From positions 1 through 15,317 of the forward strand of contig JBNKDD010000127.1 in NCBI GenBank assembly GCA_050288085.1: a stretch of 15,317 bases of DNA. Direction: 5' to 3'. How positions within the stretch are numbered: the stretch's first letter is position 1; each line of letters begins with the position of its first letter. A program made the translations under genes and the position numbers. Of the stretch, positions 1 through 6,319 are shown piece by piece. This DNA comes from JBNKDD01 sp050288085. Its GTDB lineage: Bacteria; Chloroflexota; Anaerolineae; Aggregatilineales; UBA3940. The notes under the pieces are model-generated. The model searched no databases and was not told the origin of the DNA. It saw only the letters and a program-made list of their open reading frames with translations.

Positions 1-720
1 CTCAAGCTTTGACAGGTTTGCTAACTCTGGGGGAATCTCGCCCGTCAATTGATTTTGAAAGAGATACAATCCTTGAAGCTGAGAGAGGTTTCCCAACTCT
101 GGGGGAATCTCTCCACTCAATTGGTTGTCATCAAGATAAATTTCTTGACGCTGAGAGAGGTTTCCCAGCTCTGGAGGTATTTCCCCACTTAGTTGATTGT
201 CATTAAGCCATAGCATTTTGAGTTCAGACAGGTTGCCTAATTCCGCGGGGATTTCACCTCTTAATTGGTTATCGTGAAGATAAATTTCTTGAAGCTGAGA
301 GAGGTTCTCCAACTCCGGAGGGATTTCCCCATGTAGTTGACTGTAATTAAGCCGTAGTATTTTGAGTTCAGGCAAGTTGCCCAATTCCGCGGGGATGCTT
401 CCACCCAGTTGCCGATAGCTCAAATCAAGCCCAGTAACGTGCCCTGATTTGCAAGTCACCCCAGGCCATTGACATGGCTGTGATGCCTTTTTGCAGGGCC
501 ACTGCCTCGAGGGATTGGTAGAAAGATTCCCCCCCGCCATCTCATTTAGCGTCAGTAACACTTCACGCTCATATTGAGGAATCCGGTTGGTGGACGAAAA
601 GCTGTTCGCCCAGAGCAACTGGCAGCTCGATACCCGCGCCTGCAACTGCATCGACGCACAGCCGGTCAGCATCACCAGCACCACCCCGATCATCACGCCT
701 CGCAAGATTCGTTTCCGCAT
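1..720 (-). CDS. Leucine-rich-repeat lipoprotein, 3' end cut by window
   Basis: The frame is open from the ATG at 718-720 to the window edge: 240 codons with no stop. Residues 1-21 form a lipoprotein signal peptide: basic MRKRILR, a hydrophobic stretch, then lipobox LTGC with Cys21 as the expected lipidated residue. Residues about 50-98 resemble the plant-type LRR N-terminal cap, with a CQWPGVTC motif at 83-90. From about residue 105, 24-residue repeats of the form IPxELGNLxxLxxLxLxxNxLxGE run to the edge, at least five of them. This is the plant-specific LRR subclass, also known in some Chloroflexi and other bacteria. The protein is expected to be surface-anchored and to bind ligand or protein, but no partner is visible. 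GAGGAA lies about 6 bases before the start. The true C-terminus is outside the window. Confidence 0.9.
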   Translation of the reverse strand, partial: MRKRILRGVMIGVVLVMLTGCASMQLQARVSSCQLLWANSFSSTNRIPQYEREVLLTLNEMAGGNLSTNPSRQWPCKKASQPCQWPGVTCKSGHVTGLDLSYRQLGGSIPAELGNLPELKILRLNYSQLHGEIPPELENLSQLQEIYLHDNQLRGEIPAELGNLSELKMLWLNDNQLSGEIPPELGNLSQRQEIYLDDNQLSGEIPPELGNLSQLQGLYLFQNQLTGEIPPELANLSKLE

Positions 721-909
721 CCCGGTTCCTCTTTTCGCTGTGGGGTACCCTCTACCCATATTAATACACTTTGCGCCTGTGTCCTCACTTTGCCATAGAC
801 GATGCGCCACCGATTTCATGACGCAGAAAAAAATTCAGTAAATCACAAATCACAGATTCGAGTCGGAGAGTTTGCCACACCCCAGTCTCGACGCTCCTGT
901 GCCTCGACT

Positions 910-947
910 CCCCCTCTCCATTTTGGAGAGGGGGTTGGGGGGTGAGG
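910..947. repeat. GC-rich palindromic dispersed repeat
   Basis: A perfect 11-bp inverted repeat (910-920 CCCCCTCTCCA and 924-934 TGGAGAGGGGG) with a 3-base loop, followed by GTTGGGGGGTGAGG-like sequence. When translated it gives the LTPQPPLQNGEGE type of spurious peptide familiar from dispersed repeats of cyanobacterial and Chloroflexi genomes (from memory, not checked). There is no adjacent T-run, so it is more likely a repetitive element than a terminator. Confidence 0.6.
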
Positions 948-973
948 TCTAAAGTACCAAAATCATGATTTCT

Positions 974-1000
974 GAAATTCGTGAAATTCGCGTAATTCGT
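974..1000. repeat. Three 9-bp tandem repeats
   Basis: GAAATTCGT, GAAATTCGC and GTAATTCGT follow one another without gaps. The units differ at one or two positions. No function can be inferred. It lies about 25 bp from the preceding palindrome and may belong to the same composite element. Confidence 0.6.
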
Positions 1001-1120
1001 GGACTCTCTCTCCACCCCTGGTTAGAAAATACAAATGCGTGGGATCAGATGATCACTTGACAACCCTTTTCCCATCATGTTATTATTCTAGAACATACGT
1101 TCTTTTTAAGTCAACGTATG

Positions 1121-1169
1121 GTAGGGGCGCAATACATTGCGCCCTGGGACATGTCAACAGACATGTTCC
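1121..1169. repeat. Double-hairpin dispersed element (GTAGGGGC type)
   Basis: It begins GTAGGGGCGCAAT. Two adjacent hairpins are visible. The first is a perfect 9-bp stem, 1125-1133 with 1136-1144, around a 2-base loop. The second is a 10-bp stem, 1146-1155 with 1160-1169, with one G-T pair and a 4-base loop. The arrangement is typical of small non-autonomous repeats (REP/MITE-like). A related GGGGC-palindrome-GCCCC element lies at 14389-14411. Confidence 0.6.
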
Positions 1170-1238
1170 TATCACACCGCAGGTCTGAATCACGTACTCG
1201 TGATCGGCTATTTGTGGCGGTAGAGAACGACTCACGGG

Positions 1239-1332
1239 GGGCTGCCGTGGAGAGGCGTCACCCGCGTTCCTCCCAACACAAATCCCAGTCCTGCGCCCAC
1301 CTACCGAAACCGGGCTGACGTGGAGAGTCGTC
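1239..1332. repeat. 21-bp direct repeat pair
   Basis: Bases 1239-1259 and 1312-1332 match at 19 of 21 positions (GGGCTGCCGTGGAGAGGCGTC against a copy with A at position 7 and T at position 17). The 52-bp spacer is non-coding. The pair may be part of a degenerate mobile element that also includes the hairpins at 1121-1204. Confidence 0.5.
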
Positions 1333-1543
1333 CGGGAAAAGTAGGCGGGCAGAAAGGATGATAGTCGTACAATCTGGGCTTCTGATTCGTCGGGATTGAA
1401 GTATGATCGGCGCAAGATTGCGGCGTATATAACCTCGTTTCCTACCCCTATCCACGATGACCGGAGTGGGGAAAGCCGGAGCTTTAGCGACGGCAGGAGG
1501 GAGGTCTACGCCAGCAGCGCCGCTGTAAGTCCTCTTCAGAAGC

Positions 1544-1575
1544 AAAAAGGCTATCCCTCATACTGTAGATAGCCT
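1544..1575 (-). terminator. Rho-independent terminator of the dehydrogenase gene
   Basis: Read on the minus strand, an 8-bp stem AGGCTATC / GATAGCCT (1575-1568 and 1555-1548) with a 12-base loop is followed directly by TTTT. It lies about 100 bp after the stop of the minus-strand dehydrogenase gene, where a transcript end is expected, and upstream of the LRR gene. Confidence 0.65.
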
Positions 1576-1676
1576 CTTGAAGAATCTCACATTGCTCTGC
1601 GGATGTGACTCTTTCCAGATTGTGCAGCGATGTACTCGCCCCGGCTTACTGGCCGTCGCGCAGGGTCAATTGAATA

Positions 1677-2849
1677 CTAGGGCTGCTGAATATCGACCGT
1701 ATACTTGATCCCCCGTTCCTTGAGCGCCTCCATAAACGTGCTGGCCTTGATCGCCTTTTCCAGTGACGTTGCACCCGCCGGAACCGCACCCTTCGCCTGG
1801 AAGCCCATCATAATCGCGATGTGCCAGCCGGTCAGCCGCTCCATACTGGTGAAGCCCGTTGCTTCGTCGTAATAATCCAGCAGATCAATCGTGATCTCCG
1901 TTTCCTTCCCATCCTTGATACCGCGTCCTTCACCCCGCAAAATGCACACATCCTTGATTAACGGTGCACTGATATGAGGTGCAAGCAGCGTATGGAACAC
2001 CTCCCGCGGGATCACCGTCTGGTCGCCCACCTGGATCGGCTCCTCTTCGAACAGGCCCAGCGTGCGGAACGCCTTGAACCACTCAGCATGACCGGGGTAG
2101 CGCAGCGTCCAGTTTTCGAGGCGCTGTACCTGCCCGAAGTAGGTATCCACCGATGTCACGATCCCATCCGCGGTGATAAAAGCCTCCAACCTGCCCATGC
2201 CGGGGATGTCGATCTCCTTGATCTCCTCGAAGGATTCGAGTGATACCCGCTTCCCATCGCGGATAAACTGTGCCTGACCGTGATACTCGTTGGTCAGCCC
2301 GTTGATGTGAAAAGTCACCTGGTAATTCCAGGGCGGTACCGGATTCTGAGGAAGCCCGCCATCATACACGATCACGTCGCGCGGCTCGTCGAGCAGTTCC
2401 ATCAGGTAGGCGACAAAGGTCGTGATCAGGCCCGGCCCCATCCCGCAGTCCGGCACGACGCTCACCCCGGCGGCTTTCGCCTCGGCATCCAGCGCCAACT
2501 GTGATTGGACCACCGCCGCATTCCCACCTAAATCGGCCATGTGCGACCCGGCTTTTATCGCCGCTTTGCTGATCGCCAGGTTGTAGTAGTAGGGCACCGC
2601 GCTGATCGTCCCATCTGCACCGTCGAGGGCCGCCTTCAGTGAATCGGGATCGGATACGTCCACCTGTCGCGCCGAAGCCACCTCCCGCCCGATCAGGTCG
2701 TTTACCCGCGCCGCCGATTGTGCGGCCACGTCGCCGTTCATATCCGCCATCAGGATGTGTTTAGCATCACTGAAACGGGCCAGATCATAAGCCGCAGCGG
2801 TTCCCTGTCGCCCGGCCCCCAGGATCATGTAACGATAACTACCGGTCAT
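1677..2849 (-). CDS. Saccharopine dehydrogenase-family protein, lysine 6-dehydrogenase-like
   Basis: A 390-residue NAD(P)-dependent oxidoreductase of the saccharopine dehydrogenase superfamily. The Rossmann motif GAGRQG is at residues 11-16, with an acidic residue (Asp36) at the end of the second strand, which favours NAD. The middle has YYYNLAISKAAIKAG, DLGG and PDCGMGPGL blocks, which resemble lysine 6-dehydrogenase (L-lysine epsilon-dehydrogenase) as I remember it from Geobacillus. The length and the C-terminal catalytic/dimerisation region also fit. The substrate is not proven; saccharopine or carboxynorspermidine relatives share the fold. I start at the ATG at 2847-2849, preceded by AAAGGGAAAAAAC, rather than at a TTG 11 codons upstream that has no ribosome site. 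A terminator follows at 1544-1575. The GC-rich codon use matches the host-like genes and contrasts with the accessory genes just upstream. Confidence 0.8.
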   Translation of the reverse strand: MTGSYRYMILGAGRQGTAAAYDLARFSDAKHILMADMNGDVAAQSAARVNDLIGREVASARQVDVSDPDSLKAALDGADGTISAVPYYYNLAISKAAIKAGSHMADLGGNAAVVQSQLALDAEAKAAGVSVVPDCGMGPGLITTFVAYLMELLDEPRDVIVYDGGLPQNPVPPWNYQVTFHINGLTNEYHGQAQFIRDGKRVSLESFEEIKEIDIPGMGRLEAFITADGIVTSVDTYFGQVQRLENWTLRYPGHAEWFKAFRTLGLFEEEPIQVGDQTVIPREVFHTLLAPHISAPLIKDVCILRGEGRGIKDGKETEITIDLLDYYDEATGFTSMERLTGWHIAIMMGFQAKGAVPAGATSLEKAIKASTFMEALKERGIKYTVDIQQP

Positions 2850-2951
2850 GTTTTTTCCCTTTCTATTCTTTTGTAATGTCAACTTGAAAATAGGGCAGTG
2901 TATCAGCCCAATCAGATTTTTATAGGAAGGCTGGAGCCCTGACAGGCAGGG

Positions 2952-3125
2952 CTATGGATCGGTGAGGAACTGTTCTTTGAGAAATTCAAACCGCTCGCGG
3001 GCGTAGCGCCTGTACTCATCAACCTTATCATAGAGACTGAGGAAGGCGGCGAAGTCTTCGGCAGCTTTTTGATCGCCAAATTCCTCATCGTGATTCTCTA
3101 TTGGTTGCTCGTCCTGGTCTTGCAT
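2952..3125 (-). CDS. Small acidic hypothetical protein, 57 aa
   Basis: A short open frame from the ATG at 3123-3125 to a TAG at 2952-2954. The product has an acidic N-terminus (MQDQDEQPIENHDEEFGDQ) and a predicted amphipathic helix rich in Glu, Arg, Tyr and Phe (DKVDEYRRYARERFEFLKEQF). There is no signal peptide or membrane segment. AAGGAAAG lies about 10 bases before the start. It is the last gene of the accessory block, about 50 bp after the Imm1-like gene and on the same strand, so probably cotranscribed. I do not recognise a family. It could be a small partner of the Imm1-like or 239-residue protein. Confidence 0.5.
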   Translation of the reverse strand: MQDQDEQPIENHDEEFGDQKAAEDFAAFLSLYDKVDEYRRYARERFEFLKEQFLTDP

Positions 3126-3176
3126 AGAAATAGTTCTTTCCTTGTTTGTGGCGTCAACGAGTCAAAGGTTGGTGTA

Positions 3177-3584
3177 TCAATCCATTTCCCACATAATGGC
3201 TGTTTCAGGCCAGGTGCCAGTTTCAAAAAATAATCGGGCAGCCCTGAGCACGTCCTCAAACGATATGATATGCTTCCGAGGAATCTCCGAGACATGATTG
3301 GTTTCGCTCATCATAAATTCGACGACATCAGCCTCCACCGCTATCGAGCCATCCCCGATAGAAGAATAGTAAGGTGGGTCCAGGGAGGCATCCATATAAT
3401 TTAGGAAGCAGTATTTTGGCGATATGCCTACGCCAAGGTTATTACCATTTTCGTGTATGATACCCACGATTGGATTGGGTGGATTGAAGCTGTCTACAAT
3501 TTCAACCAGCTTACTTTCAAGTGCATCAACCGAATCAACACATGCGATCTCTTTTCCTTCAAACTCAATCTTGCAGACGGTCAT
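3177..3584 (-). CDS. Imm1-like immunity protein
   Basis: A 135-residue soluble protein resembling the Imm1 immunity family of polymorphic toxin systems. An N-terminal beta-rich half includes GNNLGVGISPKYCFLNYMD, then YYSSIGDG, and the protein ends with a helix and the phrase ARLFFETGTWPETAIMWEMD. The 'FxxTGxxPxxxxW' ending is the feature I associate with Imm1. Such proteins neutralise a cognate toxin by binding it in the cytoplasm. No toxin gene lies beside it, so it would be an orphan. Two ATGs are adjacent; AAGGAG (3591-3596) is 6 bases from the second (3584) but only 3 from the first (3587), so I choose 3584. It overlaps the end of the 239-residue gene by 20 bp, which suggests translational coupling. 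The family call is from pattern memory only. Confidence 0.6.
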   Translation of the reverse strand: MTVCKIEFEGKEIACVDSVDALESKLVEIVDSFNPPNPIVGIIHENGNNLGVGISPKYCFLNYMDASLDPPYYSSIGDGSIAVEADVVEFMMSETNHVSEIPRKHIISFEDVLRAARLFFETGTWPETAIMWEMD

Positions 3585-4284
3585 CATCTACTCCTTGCCA
3601 GATGGGTTCATGCTCATGTAAACGAACAAACGGCGTTCCCTTCTCATCTTTCAGTAAACTGGAAACTAAAGGATCGGCAGGCATATCCATATCTGGGTTG
3701 GATCGCATATGCTCAAATAAATCATGCCTGATCCAGGTATAGTCCAGGGGAATTAATTCCTGACCCTTACGCCAGGCTTCGACTGTCGCGGCATCCTCAA
3801 GCTCATTGGGGAAATAATCCCTTTCGTGGCCCATCGTAATCCACAACAGTGAGGGGATATTCCCTAGGACATCGATGTGATATCGTAGAATACTTCTCTT
3901 GACGGCACTATCCAGTTGCAAATACTCTCTGAATTCTATGATAAATGTCAGATAGTCAAGCGTATGTGGATCGCCTGTAGTATCCCTGAGGAGAATATAG
4001 AAAATTGCAGAGTAGTCTTTGCCAGGAATGGGCCATCTGGCCATTATGTCGCCTAACCCCGGATGATGAAGCAATCCACTCTTTATGTCTCCGAGACTTT
4101 GCGTAAATTGAGTTTCGTACTCTGGATCAAAATCGTCTATCGTTTGCGGGTCAAATGGCTCTCGACAAAATCCCACCACTTGCAGATTGGTATCAAGAAT
4201 CCATTGATAACAGCTCTCTATTATCTCCACCGTCGAGATTGGATTTGCGAACAAAACGTGTGTGTTCCAGCATCTATCAGACAT
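3565..4284 (-). CDS. Hypothetical protein, 239 aa, coupled to the Imm1-like gene
   Basis: I do not recognise a family. The product is a soluble, acidic, mixed alpha/beta protein with no signal peptide or membrane segment. It is rich in aromatic residues in short blocks such as LLWITMGHERDYFPNELEDAA and PLDYTWIRHDLFEHM. A good ribosome site, GAGGAAACGGAT, precedes the ATG at 4282-4284. It starts 18 bp after the HEAT-like gene's stop and overlaps the Imm1-like gene, so the three probably form one transcript. Its size, solubility and neighbourhood fit an immunity-type or other cargo protein, but that is inference from context. Confidence 0.65.
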   Translation of the reverse strand: MSDRCWNTHVLFANPISTVEIIESCYQWILDTNLQVVGFCREPFDPQTIDDFDPEYETQFTQSLGDIKSGLLHHPGLGDIMARWPIPGKDYSAIFYILLRDTTGDPHTLDYLTFIIEFREYLQLDSAVKRSILRYHIDVLGNIPSLLWITMGHERDYFPNELEDAATVEAWRKGQELIPLDYTWIRHDLFEHMRSNPDMDMPADPLVSSLLKDEKGTPFVRLHEHEPIWQGVDDDRLQD

Positions 4285-4302
4285 ATCCGTTTCCTCGGAA
4301 TT

Positions 4303-5034
4303 TCAAGCTCTCAGCTCGTTATAGAGTTTCAGGGCGGCTTCTCGCAGCGAATTGTTATGCAGGCGTTCTGTAATGTCCTGGGGGATGTCTATACCGAGCT
4401 GACCCAACACCTGTACACAACCGATAACAAAACTGTACTGGCCTGCATCTTTCGCTTCACCGGTTATTGTTTCAAGCTGATATGAGTTCAGGCAGCCTAT
4501 AATGCTATTTCCCAGTGCGCCGGTTAAGTCTGAGGTGAGAGCGTATTCATGCACTTTTGACACATCAAGCAAGCAGCTAACACACTCGACTGTTTCTCGT
4601 GAATAATCCTCGCCATCTATATAACCACGAAGTTTCTCCAGGATGATTTCCCTTATACCCGGAAATTCTTTCTGTGCCAGAATCTTCGCAATTACACAGC
4701 AGTAGTCATCCCCGGTTCTCAGGGCTTCTAATAACCATTGGTATCCGATTTCTGACTGCCCGCCCGCATAGTGCATTGACAGTGAGGCAAGCGTTTTGAT
4801 TTCCCAGTCGCCCGATTCCTTAACCAACCTTTCTAGAGGCTCAACAATAACTGTGCCTATCTTGTGAATGCGTTCAGCAATTAGGAAAGGTGCTGGCGAT
4901 ACTCTCAATGCCTCAACCATCTCCACCGCTATCAGATTAACCATACCAGTTAGCTGCTCCACTGCAATAACCTGAGTTTCCAGATCATCGCCTTTGAGTT
5001 CTGCTAAGGCTGAGGCCAGATCGGTTGAATGCAT
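4303..5034 (-). CDS. HEAT/ARM-like helical repeat protein, 243 aa
   Basis: An all-helical protein with repeated helix pairs, for example LASALAELKGDDLETQVIAV, VEPLERLVKESGDWEIKTLA and REIILEKLRGYIDGEDYS, in the style of HEAT/ARM proteins. Such folds are protein-binding scaffolds; no catalytic residues are visible. I start at the ATG at 5032-5034, which follows AAGGGGAATGCC. A frame extension upstream to 5139 only reads an out-of-frame copy of the dcyD tail and is rejected. The gene lies directly after tail copy D: the tail's TAA is 10 bases before this ATG and merges with the ribosome site. A much larger HEAT protein lies upstream of dcyD at 8203-10026, with no close sequence match that I can see. 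Confidence 0.75.
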   Translation of the reverse strand: MHSTDLASALAELKGDDLETQVIAVEQLTGMVNLIAVEMVEALRVSPAPFLIAERIHKIGTVIVEPLERLVKESGDWEIKTLASLSMHYAGGQSEIGYQWLLEALRTGDDYCCVIAKILAQKEFPGIREIILEKLRGYIDGEDYSRETVECVSCLLDVSKVHEYALTSDLTGALGNSIIGCLNSYQLETITGEAKDAGQYSFVIGCVQVLGQLGIDIPQDITERLHNNSLREAALKLYNELRA

Positions 5035-5044
5035 GGCATTCCCC

Positions 5045-5105
5045 TTATTCCAACAACTCCGAATACGCAAACAACGCCGCCGCGCCGCCCATGTGCCGGC
5101 AACTG
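5045..5105 (-). repeat. dcyD 3'-end copy D (degenerate)
   Basis: On the minus strand, 5098-5045 encodes RHMGGAAALFAYSELLE and a TAA, matching the last 17 codons and stop of the dcyD-like gene at 48 of 54 bases. The TGG is now CGG and the ACG is ATG, so the conserved His-Thr-Gly-Gly motif is lost. Upstream it keeps GTTGCC, as in copy B, but the 19 bases that follow in copy B are missing, which looks like an internal deletion. It begins about 3 bases after the stop of the PepSY-like gene and ends 10 bases before the HEAT-like gene. Confidence 0.9.
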
Positions 5106-5107
5106 AT

Positions 5108-5590
5108 CTATCTTGGAGTACAAATATATTTCGCTTCAATTACAGCTCCGGTCTTAGCATCTATGATGATAATGATTTTGTGCCACGCTCTTATTAGTGG
5201 AGAACTGAGATCTAGATTTACCTCCCATTTTCCCAATCGTTTCCCGCACCGCCACCCTGATTCACGCCGGGGCCAATCTCTTTCTTCACAGACCTGCCGG
5301 GCAATACCGACAGCTTGCTTTCGGGTTATCTTTGCAATAAACGGGATCTCTCTGAGAAGATGAAAGTGTCTTGCTGCAACTACTTTTCCGATCCTTGTAC
5401 TGATCACAATTCTGACCGTGTGAATTGGAACAACAAATCGGGACAGAGTGAATCTTACTACCCAATTTTCCCATGAACTTATCACTTTCTGGCATTTTAC
5501 TAACGGTTCTTGCCAGGGCCATCCCCAATCGTCACAAACCTGCTGGGCCATTTGGACAGCCTGCTCTCTCGAAATCTTTGCCTCGTCCAT
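5108..5590 (-). CDS. Tandem PepSY-like domain protein, 160 aa
   Basis: The product is two copies of one unit. Residues 6-75 and 87-156 align as KISREQAVQMAQQVC / KITRKQAVGIARQVC, then a W-P motif, then SWENWVVRF / KWEVNL, then IVISTRIGKVV / IIIDAKTGAVI. The pattern of helix, 'W.V' strand and 'V.ID..TG.V' strand is that of PepSY-like domains, which in other proteins act as inhibitors or substrate-binding modules. No signal peptide is visible, unlike many PepSY proteins, so it is probably cytoplasmic. The ribosome site AGGTGAGG precedes the ATG at 5588-5590. It is the single cargo gene between tail copies C and D. The family name is moderately supported; the internal duplication is plain. Confidence 0.75.
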   Translation of the reverse strand: MDEAKISREQAVQMAQQVCDDWGWPWQEPLVKCQKVISSWENWVVRFTLSRFVVPIHTVRIVISTRIGKVVAARHFHLLREIPFIAKITRKQAVGIARQVCEERDWPRRESGWRCGKRLGKWEVNLDLSSPLIRAWHKIIIIIDAKTGAVIEAKYICTPR

Positions 5591-5623
5591 GATCCCTCAC
5601 CTGGATAAAGCGATTGCCTATCA

Positions 5624-5677
5624 TCACTCCAACAACTCTGAGTAGGCAAACAGCACCGCCGCGCCGCCCGTATGCCA
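5624..5677 (-). repeat. dcyD 3'-end copy C
   Basis: On the minus strand it encodes WHTGGAAVLFAYSELLE and TGA, matching the genuine dcyD tail at 46 of 54 bases. Several differences are synonymous (GCC, TAC, TCA), which suggests the segment diverged while still part of a working gene in another genome. Homology starts at TGG, about 17 bases after the stop of the 152-residue gene, and stops at the TGA. The next gene's ATG is 33 bases downstream. Confidence 0.9.
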
Positions 5678-5694
5678 GTTGACATTTACCATCA

Positions 5695-6153
5695 TCAAAC
5701 ACGATGAAGCTGAATACTATCTATTGTGCTCTCTTCATTGATAGCCTGAACAAAAACTATGTTCATATGTGATTCGACCAGTAATGAGATTTGATCGCCA
5801 AATGTCAGGGGTTCAAAGACTTCGAATGCAAGCCTCTCCATTCGAAGATAGTCCTCAATCTCCCGCCGACTGGTGTTATGGGTCGGGAAAAAGCCGGTCA
5901 TTGAGAAGTTTGGATGCAATATGTCATCTGGGAATCTGAAGTAGATTCCCAAAAAGGTCAGCTCATCTGATTCAAACCAGAGCTGCAAGTTTCCATACTT
6001 CCACAAATCTGACCTTTCCATCCTCTGTCCATACCGCCAATCTTCCGGATCCCCTAGCGCTTGTCGGACTTCATCACGGGAAGTGCCAAACCCGATGAAG
6101 CCTATCCGAGCTTCTTTTAGGATTTCCCTCAGGCTGATGATTATTGGTGACAT
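5695..6153 (-). CDS. Hypothetical protein, 152 aa, immunity-like
   Basis: A soluble protein with an N-terminal block IGFIGFGTSRDEVRQALGDP followed by LWKYGNLQLWFESDELTFLG. This 'short helix, LG.P, WKYG, beta hairpin' layout resembles small proteins I have seen annotated as hypothetical near immunity genes in cyanobacteria, planctomycetes and Chloroflexi. I cannot name a family. There is no signal peptide or membrane segment. The ATG at 6151-6153 follows GGGTGGATC, a weak ribosome site. It is the single cargo gene between tail copies B and C. Confidence 0.65.
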   Translation of the reverse strand: MSPIIISLREILKEARIGFIGFGTSRDEVRQALGDPEDWRYGQRMERSDLWKYGNLQLWFESDELTFLGIYFRFPDDILHPNFSMTGFFPTHNTSRREIEDYLRMERLAFEVFEPLTFGDQISLLVESHMNIVFVQAINEESTIDSIQLHRV

Positions 6154-6183
6154 GATCCACCCGCCCCATTTTCCCAGGTGTTG

Positions 6184-6300
6184 GCTATCTACGATGGTTA
6201 CAACAGATACAACAGAGGCAGATGCTCACTTCAACAACTCCGAATACGCAAACAACGCCGCCGCACCGCCCGTATGCCAGAATAGAATCCGCTCCCCGGC
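6184..6300 (-). repeat. dcyD 3'-end copy B with downstream flank
   Basis: Bases 6300-6226 (minus strand) encode AGERILFWHTGGAAALFAY, then SELLK and TGA, matching the last 25 codons of dcyD without gaps at 65 of 75 bases. Homology continues past the stop: GCATCTGCCTCTGTTGTA then GTAGATAGCC, compared with GCACTTGCATCTATT and GTAGATAGCC after the genuine stop. Copy B has an extra stretch there containing a repeated TCTGTTGTA. The copy starts about 20 bases after the stop of the 261-residue gene and ends about 30 bases before the 152-residue gene. Confidence 0.92.
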
Positions 6301-6319
6301 AACGGATATCTGACGATAA

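Larger units (their letters stand above)
721..1676. other. 956-bp gene-free region with dispersed repeats
   Basis: I see no convincing gene here. The open frames on both strands overlap one another, lack ribosome sites and follow the repeats, so I take them as chance. The region holds a GC-rich palindrome with a short G-rich tail (910-947), a 9-bp tandem repeat (974-1000), a double-hairpin element (1121-1169), a small hairpin (1189-1204), a 21-bp direct repeat pair (1239-1259 and 1312-1332) and a minus-strand terminator (1544-1575). It separates the LRR lipoprotein gene from the dehydrogenase gene upstream of it on the minus strand. Confidence 0.7.

Noticed and set aside
785..1015. Minus-strand open frame of 76 codons
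   Set aside because: It reads through the dispersed palindrome and the 9-bp repeats, giving the low-complexity peptide typical of such repeats, and has no ribosome site.
1083..1545. Overlapping minus-strand open frames of 110 and 95 codons
   Set aside because: They overlap each other in different frames, span hairpins and direct repeats, and show no domain-like sequence.
2877..2882. TTGACA before the dehydrogenase gene as a -35 box or TTG start
   Set aside because: No -10 box follows at proper spacing, and the TTG start has no ribosome site while the ATG at 2849 does.
5035..5139. N-terminal extension of the HEAT-like gene (35 codons)
   Set aside because: It is an out-of-frame reading of dcyD tail copy D; a good ribosome site supports the start at 5034.
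5045..6300. CRISPR array or integron attC sites as the explanation for the regular repeats
   Set aside because: Spacing is hundreds of bases with a whole gene between, the repeats are coding-tail copies of dcyD, and no attC core sites, integrase or cas genes are seen.
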